Source: Achromobacter spanius
GTDB lineage: Bacteria; Pseudomonadota; Gammaproteobacteria; Burkholderiales; Burkholderiaceae_B
DNA length: 64,000 nt
NCBI RefSeq assembly: GCF_029637605.1
Contig: NZ_CP121261.1
Coordinates: 3,472,001 to 3,536,000 of the forward strand
Direction of reading: 5' to 3'
Within the stretch, counting starts at the first letter, position 1; the number at the start of each line of letters is the position of its first letter. Under the pieces are notes generated by a model. That model saw only the letters and a program-made list of their open reading frames with translations. It did no database searches and had not been told where the DNA came from. Positions 48,401-57,514 of the stretch are shown one piece after another. The translations under genes and the position numbers were made by a program.

Positions 48401-49447
48401 CAGCAGCAGGCCGGAACCGTCACCGTCCAGCTTGGCCTGGATACCATCCATAGACCCCGCGGCATCCGCGCGCAACACCACCTGGCAGGCGGGCGGCGGC
48501 GGGCCTGCCAACTGGTTGGATGCGGCGCCTGCCGCTTGGGTGGAACCGGCGGACGCCGCGGCAGCCTTGGCGTCGCCCTTGGGTTGCGGCTGGACCGAGT
48601 GCCTGGTTTCGGACTCGGGCTTGGATTGCGAATTGGGTGCCGACTTGGGTGCCGACTTGGGTGACGAAGCGGGCGACGGCTTGGATGGCAAATTAGCTGG
48701 CGACTTGGCATCGGCCTGCTTGCCGACCGCCGTCTGGCTTGCGGCCATCACGCCGCTTAATCTGTCCGCTTGGCACAAAGGAGAGTCGGGGCCGGATCCG
48801 CGCGCGGTCACGTCCAGGCGCGCGGCGAAGGGCCAGGGGTCCGCCATGCCTTGGAGTTCGGCCTCGCCGGACACCTGCGCCTGGCCCATCTCGTGGCCAA
48901 CGCGCAATGACGCAATGCGCAACTGCGCGCCCTGCTTGCCGGCCGCGAACGTGGCGCTCAGGTCGCCCAACGTGACCGGCAAGGGCTGGCCATCCTGCTC
49001 CAGGTGGAAGTCGCCCAAGGCCACGCGGTCCACCGCGATATCCACGGGCAGCGACGGCAGCGTAAACGGTTCGCCGTCATCCTCGGGGGCAGGCGCGTCG
49101 GCCTGGGTCGTCAGCGCCACGCGCACCGACCCGGCCGATACGTCGCGCACATGCAGCCGCCGGTCGCCCAGCGCGCGCCAATTCACCTGCAGATGCAGCG
49201 CGCTGACGTCGATGCGCGTACCGCCGCCAACATCCAGGTCCAGCTTGCCCACGGTCACGCCGCGCAGCAGCGAACCCTGTACGTCCAGCGCCTGGCCGTC
49301 CAGTTGTTGCGCGGCCGTCGTCAACAGCAGCCGCGTTCCGTTCTGCGACCCCACCAGCCAGAACAGAAAGCCGGCTGCCAACAACAGCAGCATCGCCAAG
49401 CCGGGCAACCACCACACCAGCACCTGGCGCAGGAACTTGCGCAACAT
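45491..49447 (-). CDS. tamB: translocation and assembly module protein TamB
   Basis: A very long AsmA-like periplasmic bridge protein, 1318 residues, with an N-terminal membrane anchor (LVWWLPGLAMLLLLAAGFLFWLV) and the C-terminal DUF490 segment ending LVYRTFWGN. It works with TamA in outer-membrane assembly and lipid transport. I start at the ATG at 49447, two bases after the tamA stop; a TTG six bases upstream is possible. Two low-complexity inserts break the beta-rich body: a Ser/Pro/Lys-rich one near residues 242-326 and an Ala-rich one near 466-532. Confidence 0.93.
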   Translation of the reverse strand: MLRKFLRQVLVWWLPGLAMLLLLAAGFLFWLVGSQNGTRLLLTTAAQQLDGQALDVQGSLLRGVTVGKLDLDVGGGTRIDVSALHLQVNWRALGDRRLHVRDVSAGSVRVALTTQADAPAPEDDGEPFTLPSLPVDIAVDRVALGDFHLEQDGQPLPVTLGDLSATFAAGKQGAQLRIASLRVGHEMGQAQVSGEAELQGMADPWPFAARLDVTARGSGPDSPLCQADRLSGVMAASQTAVGKQADAKSPANLPSKPSPASSPKSAPKSAPNSQSKPESETRHSVQPQPKGDAKAAAASAGSTQAAGAASNQLAGPPPPACQVVLRADAAGSMDGIQAKLDGDGSGLLLNVVADLAPRTALVLRSARVNVQLPDKSALAAQLDLQSNPAQGAGRERIAGTISAQRLDLAPWLGESIPPAVLTVRGDVQADIENLSQLRHAAVDLRFEEGTRWNKQPLTGSVKAQVDIVAAAGAAVADAAAADAAAAGAAAAGAAAAGAAAGDPAAGDPATAGAAATAPSPAAASPANTPSAPSTNPLAGLRIHGLDVDLKLGRNRIQASGEMDANDGALTLDAQAPQLDAFWPGIPGGAELKGNVAGTVSAHRGELSAGYTPANARAGVLGQAPAKANIVFTGGWGKGPAGQPDSALLGWRGTFSRLTADTAGFTVAADRPVSLAYLPSAVYPQWQWQVGQTVLSVTLPGKERLTLAHQGSRGGGKRWETAGQADNLVITAAMARQVIGAIDPDAASKLGKGPARVNAMVPEGQRRIALDLLWDLKFDGRLAGKARIARREGDLLIPGDPPIPLGLKALVLDLTATPTSPNASRLDAKIDLATNKMGTVSGTGTAVLRMDANGGMALDERQPLRAKLDADIADLAWVSLFVGDTMEVGGAVKANVDVQGTLAGKWAATGTIRGDKLRVVRIDDGVRLVDGTLSARLDGQRLVLDSLRFPAALRVMPAEWRTKEWITTNPGAKGGYAEASGQWNIMDGGGNIKLTLYRFPALQRSDRYAMVSGTINLTAAMPRIDIVGDLKADAGWFSLEILQGVPSLDDDVRVIRAGEDSATVSTPLQTSMNLKFDMGPRFYITGMGLDAGLLGSIRILLNDGRLTGVGALRTRGGGIEAYGQKLRLTRGTLTFQGRLDNPILDIEALRTGEQVEAGVKVVGTAQRPRIDLVSYPDVSDVEKLSWLLLGRGPDESGSDAALLVSVGTALLGGGQPFYKQFGLDDVSVRTGNIGSSGSILPDRTVAGNVNRDSNSQLATQFLVASKSFANGITLSVEQGLAGSDTVGRASYRLARGLSVDLKGGSVNGIALVYRTFWGN
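47929..48050. repeat. 15-bp tandem repeats encoding the Ala-rich insert of TamB
   Basis: A 15-base unit, CACCGGCTGCCGCAG, occurs three times in a row, then CGTCGGCTGCCGCAG twice, next to repeats of GGGATCGCCCGCCGC. All keep the tamB reading frame. Such arrays readily change copy number, so this stretch may vary in length between strains. Confidence 0.8.
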
Positions 49448-49449
49448 CC

Positions 49450-51345
49450 TCAAAACGCGATCCCCAACGAAAAGTGCAGACGCAGGTCGCGCTCGCGCTG
49501 GCCGTAAGCCACGTCCAGGGACAGCGGGCCGGCGGGCGTGCGCACCCGCGCGCCCACGCCGTAGCCCAGGGCCAGCGACATATCGCCGAACGATTCCGCG
49601 GCATCACCGGCATCCAAAAACACACCCATGCCCCAGCGCTCGTCGAAATAGTGGTCGTATTCGATGCTGCCGACAACCAGCGTGGGCGCGCCCACCACCG
49701 CGTTGTCGCGCTGCACGCCGATGCTCTGGTACTTGTAGCCGCGTATGGACCGCGCGCCACCCGTGCGAAAGCCAAAGTCGTCAGGCACCTGCACCTTGCT
49801 GCTGGACCACACCCGCCCGACCTCGCCGCGCACGGTCAGCACGTCCAGCTTGCCGATGGGCCACCACTTCTGCGCGCGCAGCCTGGCGCGGGTATAGGGT
49901 TCGCCGGTATCCAGCGTAACGCCCACGCCGCCGCCCACGGCGATTAGATTGCCTTCGCGCGGGTTGTACTTGTTGTCCACGTCGCGGCGCAGCCATTCGG
50001 CCGTGGCGGTCAGCGTGGGCAAGGTGTATTCGTCGCCGCCATCGATTTTTACGTGATCTTGCGCCAGCAATAAACCCCAACGGGTTTCGTATTCCACGCG
50101 GCTGTCACCCGCGCCCTTGCGCTCTTGCAGGCGCGTGGCGCCCAGGGCGTAGCGCGTCACTTCCAGGCCCTGGATGTCGGAATGGTCGGCCAGGACGCCG
50201 ATTGAATCCTTGTAGCCGCGCTCGGTCGGCGGCAGCAGGAAGTCGGCGTAGGCGCGTTGGCGCAGCCGATCCACGCCGAAACCGGTTTCCAGGGTGACGG
50301 GTTGGCCGAACACCACGTTCTGCCGGTACAGCGATTCCACACGCACGCCCGCTTCGTCATCCAAGCCGATCGAGCCCGTGAAGCGCTTGGGCGGCGCTTC
50401 GACCACGCGCACCTGCACCGGCAGGGTCACTTCGCCGTCGGAATCAAAGGTGGGCGGCGGAGGCGGGACGGCGCCGGATACGGACGGGTCGCCCGCCGGC
50501 GTTTCCGCGGCCAGCTCGGTGGAGCCCGGTGCGCGGGCACGATCGACTTTCACGTCGGTCGCCTGCGACTGGGTGCTGCCCGGGGTCTCCAGCGACACGA
50601 ACGCGCCGCGAAAGAAGGCGGTGGATTGCAGGTCCTGCTGCCAGGTGTCCAGCCGGTTCTGGTCGTAGGCCGCGCCCACGGAATAGCGCACGTAGCGCTC
50701 GACCAGCTTGTTGGGCACGCGCTTCAAACCTTCGGTATTCAGCTCGCCCATGCGGACCTGGGGTCCGCTGTCGATGGTGACGTGCAAGTCGGCCGTGGCC
50801 GTGTCGGCCATGATGTCGGCTTGCGAAGCCGTCATGCGCGCCAGCATGAAATCACGCGTCGACACGTCGTCCAGCAAGGTCGACTTGGCGCGGTTCCAAT
50901 CGCTGTTGATGAATGGCTGACCGGCCTTGAGCTGCCAGTCGTCGCGCAATTTCTGCACGCGCTGGGCATATTCAGGCCGCGTGATGCGGCCCGTGAATGT
51001 CAGGTCCACGGACGAGACGGTCGTGCGCTTGCCCGCCACGATGCCGATGTCCCAGGTTTCCCCACCGATGTCGGTACCGGCCTCCAGCGTCACCTTGGGT
51101 GAAAAGTACCCCTGCGTGGCCAGCGCGGCCAGCGTGGCGTCGCGCGCGCGCCGGCGCAGCCGGTTGATTTCTCCGCCGTCCTGGTCTTCGGCCAGGCGGG
51201 CAATCGCGTCAACCGCCTCGGTAATCGCCGTCAGCGCGGCCGGGGGCACGCCCCCTGGGTCCACGATGATTTCCGGGCGCTTGGCCAAGGCCTCGCCCGT
51301 TACCACGCAAAGTCCTGCCAGAAAGGCGCGTGCTGCCCACCGCAT
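49450..51345 (-). CDS. tamA: translocation and assembly module protein TamA
   Basis: An Omp85-family outer-membrane beta-barrel of 631 residues with a signal peptide, periplasmic POTRA domains and a C-terminal barrel that ends HFSLGIAF, a proper beta-signal with terminal Phe. It forms the TAM complex with TamB. A proline-rich insert near residues 270-315 (PPPPPTFDSDGEVT) lies between POTRA and barrel. Its stop codon sits two bases before the tamB ATG. apbC precedes it by 3 bp, so apbC-tamA-tamB is one unit. Confidence 0.94.
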   Translation of the reverse strand: MRWAARAFLAGLCVVTGEALAKRPEIIVDPGGVPPAALTAITEAVDAIARLAEDQDGGEINRLRRRARDATLAALATQGYFSPKVTLEAGTDIGGETWDIGIVAGKRTTVSSVDLTFTGRITRPEYAQRVQKLRDDWQLKAGQPFINSDWNRAKSTLLDDVSTRDFMLARMTASQADIMADTATADLHVTIDSGPQVRMGELNTEGLKRVPNKLVERYVRYSVGAAYDQNRLDTWQQDLQSTAFFRGAFVSLETPGSTQSQATDVKVDRARAPGSTELAAETPAGDPSVSGAVPPPPPTFDSDGEVTLPVQVRVVEAPPKRFTGSIGLDDEAGVRVESLYRQNVVFGQPVTLETGFGVDRLRQRAYADFLLPPTERGYKDSIGVLADHSDIQGLEVTRYALGATRLQERKGAGDSRVEYETRWGLLLAQDHVKIDGGDEYTLPTLTATAEWLRRDVDNKYNPREGNLIAVGGGVGVTLDTGEPYTRARLRAQKWWPIGKLDVLTVRGEVGRVWSSSKVQVPDDFGFRTGGARSIRGYKYQSIGVQRDNAVVGAPTLVVGSIEYDHYFDERWGMGVFLDAGDAAESFGDMSLALGYGVGARVRTPAGPLSLDVAYGQRERDLRLHFSLGIAF

Positions 51346-51348
51346 GCG

Positions 51349-52437
51349 TCACGTCGGCTGCTGGACGACGATGGACGGGAATTTTCCGGCCATATCGCGC
51401 GGGAGCGCCGCGACGCCGGCCGCGAGCTTGCGCGCAATGCCGCGATAGAGCGCGGCGGCTTCGCTGCCCGCGTCCGACACCACGGTGGGTTTGCCGGCGT
51501 CCGTCTGTTCGCGGATGGCCAGCGTCAAGGGCAGGCTGCCCAGCCAGGGCGTCTGGTATTGCTCGGCCATGCGCTGGCCGCCGCCCTCGCCAAAGATATG
51601 TTCGGCGTGGCCGCACTGCGAGCAGATGTGAATGGCCATATTTTCGACCACGCCCAGAATCGGCACTTCCACCTTCTGGAACATGCGCAGGCCCTTGCGG
51701 GCGTCCAGCAGCGCCACGTCCTGCGGCGTGGTGACGATCACCGCGCCCACCACCGGCACCTTCTGCGCCAGCGTCAGCGCGACGTCGCCCGTGCCCGGCG
51801 GCATGTCGACGATCAGGTAATCCAGGTCGCGCCAGTTGGTCTGGCGCAGCAATTGTTCCAGCGCCTGCGTCACCATGGGGCCGCGCCAGATGGCGGGCGA
51901 ATCGGCGTCGATCAGGAAACCGATGGAATTGGCCTGCAAGCCATGGCCCGTCAGCGGTTCCATGCTTTTGTTGTCCAGGCTTTCAGGGCGGCCGGAAATG
52001 CCCAGCATGGTCGGCACGCTGGGGCCGTAGATGTCGGCGTCCAGCACGCCTACCTTGGCGCCCTCGGCCGCCAGCGCCAGGGCCAGATTGACGGCTGTGG
52101 TGCTTTTGCCCACGCCGCCCTTGCCGGAGGCCACGGCAATGATGTTGCGCACATTGGGCAGCGGCTTCAGGCCCTTCTGCACCGCGTGCGCGGCAACCTT
52201 CCACGTAATGGTGATTTGCGCGTCGGGCACGCCAGCGGCCGCCAGGGCGGCGGCGGCAAGGGCGGCGACGTCGTCGCGCACGCCATCGGCGGGGTAGCCC
52301 AGTTCAAGCGTCACGGCGGGGCGGGCGCCCGTCAGTTGGATGTCACGATCTTTTACAGAAACGCCGAGGTCCAAACCGGTGTTGGGGTCACGCGCGGCGC
52401 GCAGGGCGGCGCGGATGTTTTCTATCGTTATACTCAT
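51349..52437 (-). CDS. apbC: Mrp/ApbC-family iron-sulfur cluster carrier ATPase
   Basis: A 362-residue ParA-like ATPase that binds and transfers iron-sulfur clusters. The deviant Walker A GKGGVGKST is at residues 105-113, the N-terminal DUF59-type domain covers residues 1-85, and CSQCGH supplies the CxxC cluster ligands. It is the first gene before tamA-tamB and is divergent from a small membrane protein gene. Confidence 0.95.
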   Translation of the reverse strand: MSITIENIRAALRAARDPNTGLDLGVSVKDRDIQLTGARPAVTLELGYPADGVRDDVAALAAAALAAAGVPDAQITITWKVAAHAVQKGLKPLPNVRNIIAVASGKGGVGKSTTAVNLALALAAEGAKVGVLDADIYGPSVPTMLGISGRPESLDNKSMEPLTGHGLQANSIGFLIDADSPAIWRGPMVTQALEQLLRQTNWRDLDYLIVDMPPGTGDVALTLAQKVPVVGAVIVTTPQDVALLDARKGLRMFQKVEVPILGVVENMAIHICSQCGHAEHIFGEGGGQRMAEQYQTPWLGSLPLTLAIREQTDAGKPTVVSDAGSEAAALYRGIARKLAAGVAALPRDMAGKFPSIVVQQPT

Positions 52438-52538
52438 GTCACTATGGTTCCGTAGGCAGCGCGGCTTCTGCGGGCCGCCATCCCCTAAAGGATAGCGGAT
52501 ACGCGGGAACCTTTCGCTGCGTTTTGCATCCGACCTTC

Positions 52539-52814
52539 ATGACCAACACACTTATCCGCTTCTTCCGTGCCGTCCTATTCGCCGCCCTGGCCTTGATCGG
52601 TATGGCGATGGCGCTGGTCTTCATGCTCTCCACGGCGCTTGCCGTGGCGATCCTGTACGTGGTCGCCAAGGTGCGTGGCAAACCTTTCGGCGTCCGCGCC
52701 TATTGGAGCCAACGCCAAGGCGCCCGACCGGGTCCATTCCAGTCCGCCACCGCCCCTTTCGCCACGCAACCGCGTGGCGATGTGATCGACGTCGAAGCAC
52801 GCGAAATCCGCTAA
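52539..52814 (+). CDS. small membrane protein of unknown function
   Basis: A protein of about 91 residues with one or two hydrophobic helices (LIRFFRAVLFAALALIGMAMAL and a following segment), then a basic KVRGKPFGVRAYWSQRQ stretch and a loose tail. I use the ATG at 52539 (MTNTLIRFF); an upstream in-frame ATG at 52524 is possible. It lies between divergent apbC and metG. No family is recognised. Confidence 0.7.
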   Translation: MTNTLIRFFRAVLFAALALIGMAMALVFMLSTALAVAILYVVAKVRGKPFGVRAYWSQRQGARPGPFQSATAPFATQPRGDVIDVEAREIR

Positions 52815-53066
52815 CGGCGGCGCTGCATCACGGCTTGCGCCACACGCGGCGCAAGCTTGCCGTTGCACGGTACGCTCTCGGGGCCTGTTAGCCGCGCGCT
52901 ACAAGCTTCGGCGCCACGCCTTGGCCGCTTCCCCTTCAACCCGCCCGAATCGCAGGCTTGCGATCGGCGGGTTGTGTCGTTATCGGCCGGCGTGGCGGGC
53001 AAGACTTCGCCATTGCCCTAAAATGGCCCGCCAAACCCCTTTTTCCTTCAACCTCTGTCGACAACC

Positions 53067-55133
53067 ATGTCTCGCACCCTTTTTGTCACCACAGCGCTGC
53101 CCTACGCCAACGGCTCCTTCCACATCGGCCACATCATGGAATACATCCAGGCCGATATCTGGGTCCGTTCGATGCGAATGGCGGGCCACACGGTGCATTT
53201 CGTGGGTGCGGACGACGCGCACGGCGCGCCGATCATGCTGAAGGCCGAAAAAGAGGGCATTTCGCCTCAGGCGCTGGTGGCCCGCTACGCCGCCGAACGC
53301 CCGCAGTACCTGAACGGTTTCCATATCCGTTTCGACCACTGGCATTCCACGGATTCCGCCGAGAACGTCGCGCTGTCGCACGACATCTACCGCGCGCTGC
53401 GTGCCCAGGACCTGATCGAAACCCGCTCCATCGAGCAGTTCTACGATCCGGTCAAGGGCATGTTCCTGGCCGACCGCTACATCAAGGGCGAATGCCCCAA
53501 GTGCCACGCCAAAGACCAATACGGCGATTCCTGCGAGGTTTGCGGCGCCGTGTATGCGCCCACCGAGCTCATCAACCCGTATTCGGCCCTGACCGGCGCC
53601 ACACCCGTGCTGAAGTCGTCCGACCACTTTTTCTTCAAGTTGTCAGACCCGCGCTGTGTGGAATTCCTGCAGCAATGGACCACCGGTTCCAACGCCAACG
53701 GCGGCAAACACCTGCAACCAGAAATGCTGGCCAAGACCCGCGAATGGCTGGGCGCCGAAGACGGCGAGGCCAAGCTGGGCGACTGGGACATCTCGCGCGA
53801 TGCGCCCTACTTCGGCATCGACATCCCGGACGCGCCGGGCAAGTACTTCTACGTGTGGCTGGACGCGCCCGTGGGCTACCTGGCGTCGTTGAAATCGTAT
53901 TGCGCGGTCAAGGGGCTGGATTTCGACGCCCTGCTCGACCCCAATGGCACCACCGAACAAGTCCACTTCATCGGCAAGGACATCGTCTACTTCCACGCGC
54001 TGTTCTGGCCCGCGATGCTGAAATTCGCCGGCCGCAAGACGCCGGACCAGGTGAACGTGCACGGCTTCATCACCGTCAGCGGTGAAAAAATGTCCAAGAG
54101 CCGCGGCACCGGTATTTCGCCGCTGCGCTATCTGGAACTGGGCATGAACGCCGAGTGGATGCGCTATTACATCGCCGCCAAGTTGAATGCCCGCGTCGAA
54201 GACGTGGACTTCAACCCGGAAGATTTCATCGCCCGCGTCAACAGCGACCTGGTCGGCAAATACGTCAACATCGCCAGCCGCGCCGCCAGCTTCATCACCA
54301 AGCACTTTGACGGCGTGCTGGGCTATTCCGGCGACACCGCCGCGCTGTCGGCGGAATACGCCGAACAGGCCGAATCCATCCGCGCCGCGTTTGAAGCCCG
54401 CGAATACAACCGCGCCATCCGCGAAATCATGGCCTACGCCGACCGCATCAATCAAGCGTTCGACACGGCCCAGCCGTGGGTGCTGGCCAAGGGCCTGGCC
54501 ACCGCTGACGACGCGCAAAAGATCGCGCTGCAAGACATCTGCTCGCGTTCGCTGGCGGGCTTCAAGGCCTTGTCCGTGATGCTGGCCCCGGTACTGCCGT
54601 CGCTGGCCGAGCGCGTGGCGCTTGAACTTTTTGGCGCACAAGCCCCGTTCACCTGGGCCGACGCCGCCGTGCTGCCGCAGCGCGTGGCGCCGTTCAAGCA
54701 TCTGATGCAGCGCGTTGAGCCGCAAATGCTGGAAGACCTGTTCGAACCGCCCGCCGCCCCCGTGGTGGTGCCCGGCGGCGAACCGGTTGCCGAGACCATT
54801 TCCATCGACGATTTCGCTCGCGTCGACCTGCGCATTGCGCAGATCGTCAACTGCGAACACGTCGAAGGCTCGACCAAGCTGCTGCGCCTGACGCTGGACG
54901 TGGGCGAAGGCCGCCATCGCAACGTGTTTTCGGGCATCAAGTCGGCCTATAAGCCCGAAGACCTGATCGGCAAGCTGACCGTCATGGTGGCCAACCTGGC
55001 CCCGCGCAAGATGAAGTTCGGCGTATCCGAAGGCATGGTGCTTGCCGCCAGCCACGCCGACGAAGCGGTGGATACCGGCATCTACGTGCTGGAACCCTTC
55101 CCCGGCGCCAAACCCGGCATGCGCGTGCGCTGA
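53067..55133 (+). CDS. metG: methionyl-tRNA synthetase
   Basis: MetRS charges initiator and elongator tRNA-Met. The 688-residue chain has the HIGH motif in [13 protein letters not shown], a zinc knuckle [18 protein letters not shown] near residues 143-160, and KMSKS in [12 protein letters not shown]. The C-terminal 110 residues form the extra tRNA-binding dimer domain ([20 protein letters not shown]). The frame is full length. A terminator follows directly. Confidence 0.97.
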   Translation: MSRTLFVTTALPYANGSFHIGHIMEYIQADIWVRSMRMAGHTVHFVGADDAHGAPIMLKAEKEGISPQALVARYAAERPQYLNGFHIRFDHWHSTDSAENVALSHDIYRALRAQDLIETRSIEQFYDPVKGMFLADRYIKGECPKCHAKDQYGDSCEVCGAVYAPTELINPYSALTGATPVLKSSDHFFFKLSDPRCVEFLQQWTTGSNANGGKHLQPEMLAKTREWLGAEDGEAKLGDWDISRDAPYFGIDIPDAPGKYFYVWLDAPVGYLASLKSYCAVKGLDFDALLDPNGTTEQVHFIGKDIVYFHALFWPAMLKFAGRKTPDQVNVHGFITVSGEKMSKSRGTGISPLRYLELGMNAEWMRYYIAAKLNARVEDVDFNPEDFIARVNSDLVGKYVNIASRAASFITKHFDGVLGYSGDTAALSAEYAEQAESIRAAFEAREYNRAIREIMAYADRINQAFDTAQPWVLAKGLATADDAQKIALQDICSRSLAGFKALSVMLAPVLPSLAERVALELFGAQAPFTWADAAVLPQRVAPFKHLMQRVEPQMLEDLFEPPAAPVVVPGGEPVAETISIDDFARVDLRIAQIVNCEHVEGSTKLLRLTLDVGEGRHRNVFSGIKSAYKPEDLIGKLTVMVANLAPRKMKFGVSEGMVLAASHADEAVDTGIYVLEPFPGAKPGMRVR

Positions 55134-55156
55134 TCGGGATGCGCTAGCCCAGCAAC

Positions 55157-55180
55157 AACCCGCCAATCGGCGGGTTTTTT
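55157..55180 (+). terminator. metG intrinsic terminator
   Basis: AACCCGCC / GGCGGGTT stem, loop AATC, followed by a run of six Ts counting the last stem bases. It lies 23 bp after the metG stop and close to the convergent trhO end. Confidence 0.88.
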
Positions 55181-55195
55181 ATCGTCTGATGGTAT

Positions 55196-55933
55196 TCAGC
55201 GTTGACTAGGCGCCAACCCCGGATCCAGCGAATGACGCTCGTCGAAGACAAAGCATTTGCCGTCATAGCCCGGACCGCCCGTTTCCTCGAAGTACTTGAG
55301 GATGCCGCCGTCTAATTGGTACACGTTCTGGATGCCTGCCTCGTTCATGTAGATGGCGGCTTTTTCGCAGCGGATGCCGCCCGTGCAGAAGCTGACGACG
55401 GTCTTGCCTTCGAGTTCGGCGCGGTGCGCCTGGACGGCGGCGGGAAATTGCGTGAAGCGTTCGATGCGCCAGTCGATGGCGTTGTGGAACGTGCCTTCGT
55501 CCACTTCGAAGGCATTGCGCGTGTCGAGCATCACCACGGGCCGGCCGGCGTCGTCGGCGCCCTGGGCAAGCCAGCGTGCCAGCGTCTGGGCGTCCACGCC
55601 CTGAGCACGGCCCGCTTCGGGGCGGATGGTGGGGTGGTCCATACGGATGATTTCGCGCTTGATCTTCACCAGCAGCTTGCGAAACGGCACGGCGTCGCTG
55701 TGGCTGAACTTGACTTCCAGATCGGCAAAACGGGGGTCGCCGCGCAGCGCTTGCAGGAAGGCATTGATGCCCTCGGCCGAGCCGGCCAAAAACAGGTTGA
55801 TGCCCTCTTCGGCCAGCAGGATGGTGCCCTTGAGCGCGCAGTCGCCAGCCACCGTGAGCAGGTGGGCGCGCAGGTCGGGCAAGGAATCCAGCGAAACGAA
55901 TTTATAAGCGGCAATATTGACGACGGAAGTCAT
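55196..55933 (-). CDS. trhO: tRNA uridine-34 hydroxylase TrhO (rhodanese-like, YceA family)
   Basis: A 245-residue protein of the UPF0176/YceA family, which hydroxylates U34 of some tRNAs with oxygen and has a C-terminal rhodanese fold. The active-site Cys183 is in [15 protein letters not shown], with [19 protein letters not shown] upstream. The N-terminal half has [10 protein letters not shown]. The gene is convergent with metG, a tRNA-charging enzyme, though the two need not be linked. Confidence 0.9.
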   Translation of the reverse strand: MTSVVNIAAYKFVSLDSLPDLRAHLLTVAGDCALKGTILLAEEGINLFLAGSAEGINAFLQALRGDPRFADLEVKFSHSDAVPFRKLLVKIKREIIRMDHPTIRPEAGRAQGVDAQTLARWLAQGADDAGRPVVMLDTRNAFEVDEGTFHNAIDWRIERFTQFPAAVQAHRAELEGKTVVSFCTGGIRCEKAAIYMNEAGIQNVYQLDGGILKYFEETGGPGYDGKCFVFDERHSLDPGLAPSQR

Positions 55934-56038
55934 GGCAAAGCGATGGAAAGCGGACGGCGAAGCCCGTAATCATAATCGCTGGGCGGGTCAAGCCGCCCGC
56001 GGCCCGGCAGGTTCCAGACGGTGGCGGCTTGATCCGGC

Positions 56039-56548
56039 TCAACGGCGGCCGAAGTCCAGCGTGTCGCCGGAGCTCAATACCCAGGTCATGCGTTGCGGGT
56101 TATTGGTGTTGTCCAGCGACATGGAGGTGATGCGCGTCATCCCCGCCAGAAAGTCCTGTTCCAGCTTCATCGTCTGCGGGGCGCAGGCCATCATGGTGGC
56201 CACCGGGTTCGCCCGCACAATGAGCTGGCCGTTGGCCACCGTATAGGGCGCGTTGTACTGGTTGCAGCCCGCAAAGCCCGACATGCTCGGGGTGCCCTGC
56301 ACATGGACGAAGCTGGCCGTCAGCGGCCGGGAACTCGATGAGGGATGCGGGATGGTCCGCAAGCCGCCACCCGGCAGGGTCCAGCGGGCCAGATCCCAAT
56401 TGGTCTGCACCAGCACATCCGAGGCCGAAGCCGGTTGAAAGCGCGGGTCCTGCCCGTCTGCCGCGCGATACGGCGGCGCGGCGCAGGCGGCCAGGCCAAC
56501 GGACAATACGCACGGCGCCAGCCAGCGCAGGGAAGCGGTAAAGGACAT
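56039..56548 (-). CDS. META-domain lipoprotein, copy A
   Basis: A 169-residue probable lipoprotein (lipobox LAAC around residue 20) carrying a META domain like HslJ. Core residues are FAGCNQYNAPYTVANGQL and ATMMACAPQTMKLEQDFL. HslJ proteins are linked to heat and novobiocin tolerance, but the mechanism is unknown. It lies about 110 bp downstream of a second, related copy on the same strand. Confidence 0.88.
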   Translation of the reverse strand: MSFTASLRWLAPCVLSVGLAACAAPPYRAADGQDPRFQPASASDVLVQTNWDLARWTLPGGGLRTIPHPSSSSRPLTASFVHVQGTPSMSGFAGCNQYNAPYTVANGQLIVRANPVATMMACAPQTMKLEQDFLAGMTRITSMSLDNTNNPQRMTWVLSSGDTLDFGRR

Positions 56549-56656
56549 GAACGGTCTCCCGGAATCAGCAAGGGCAAGGTAAGCCGCGCCCCGGCAAGAC
56601 GCCGGGCGCGGACAACGCCACATTATCGCCGGGGCCGCCGCCTTGGGGCGCCGAGC

Positions 56657-57187
56657 TTACGGCGTGGGAGGATCCTGGCGGCGCTCGAATTCCAGCACGT
56701 CGCCGCCGCGCAGGTTGAACGTCATGTGACGTGGGGCGCCGCCGCTGTCCAGCGTGAAGGTATCGATGGTTGTCAGGCCGCGCAGATAGTCGGCTTCAAG
56801 CTTGGCGCGTTCGGGCGGCACGCAGGCCATGCGGGTGGTGGCCGGGGCGTCGATGAACAGCTTGCCGCCTTCCAGCTTGTAGGAACCCATATAGCGGTTG
56901 CAGCCGGCAAACCCGTTGACACGGTACTGCTTGCCTTGGGCCAGGAACGTGAGCCGCACCGGTTCGCCGTTGTCGCCATGGGGAATGTCGCGCAAGCCGC
57001 CGCCGGCCTGCGCCCAGCGGACCAGTTCCCAACTGGTTTGGGCCAGCGAGTCCGCGCTGGTGGCGGCATTGGCCGCGGCGGCGCCTTGCGGGCGCGCGCC
57101 TCCGGTGGACACCGCGCAACCCGCCAATGCCACGGCCAGCAGGCTCAGGCAGAGCAGCCGGCAACGCGAAGACAGATGGGAAAGCAT
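56657..57187 (-). CDS. META-domain lipoprotein, copy B
   Basis: A 176-residue protein with a signal peptide and lipobox (LAGC near residue 24), followed by a META domain with FAGCNRYMGSYKLEGGKL and TRMACVPPERAKLEADYL. The domain matches copy A along its whole length, so the pair is a tandem duplication that has diverged. It is divergent from the acyltransferase. The 327-bp divergent spacer (57188-57514) holds a 19-bp repeat and no gene. Confidence 0.88.
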   Translation of the reverse strand: MLSHLSSRCRLLCLSLLAVALAGCAVSTGGARPQGAAAANAATSADSLAQTSWELVRWAQAGGGLRDIPHGDNGEPVRLTFLAQGKQYRVNGFAGCNRYMGSYKLEGGKLFIDAPATTRMACVPPERAKLEADYLRGLTTIDTFTLDSGGAPRHMTFNLRGGDVLEFERRQDPPTP

Positions 57188-57419
57188 GGGTAGGTCTCCT
57201 GAAGGTTTCGATCACCCGACTGTAACCGGGCCAGGCCCGTGCCGTCCTTGTATCTCACCCCTACAGCGGTATCCAAAAGCACCAAGCCGCGTCGGCCGCC
57301 TCACACCGATGACGCAGGCAACTGCATCGAATGCCGCATGGCGGCGGCTGCAGCCGGCGCGCAGAATCATTCCAGACCAGGCGTCCGGCAACCCTGGCAC
57401 ACAGGAAAGGAAGCCGCTT

Positions 57420-57457
57420 ACAGACGCACCAAGCAACGACAGACGCACCAAGAAACG
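57420..57457. repeat. 19-bp tandem direct repeat upstream of the acyltransferase
   Basis: ACAGACGCACCAAGCAACG is repeated at once with a single change. It lies 58 bp before the acyltransferase start, and could be a protein site or chance duplication. Confidence 0.6.
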
Positions 57458-57514
57458 CAGGTGTCCAGCCCGAGGGGGCTGCACAAACAACAAGACTACC
57501 GGGGAGATGCGGCG

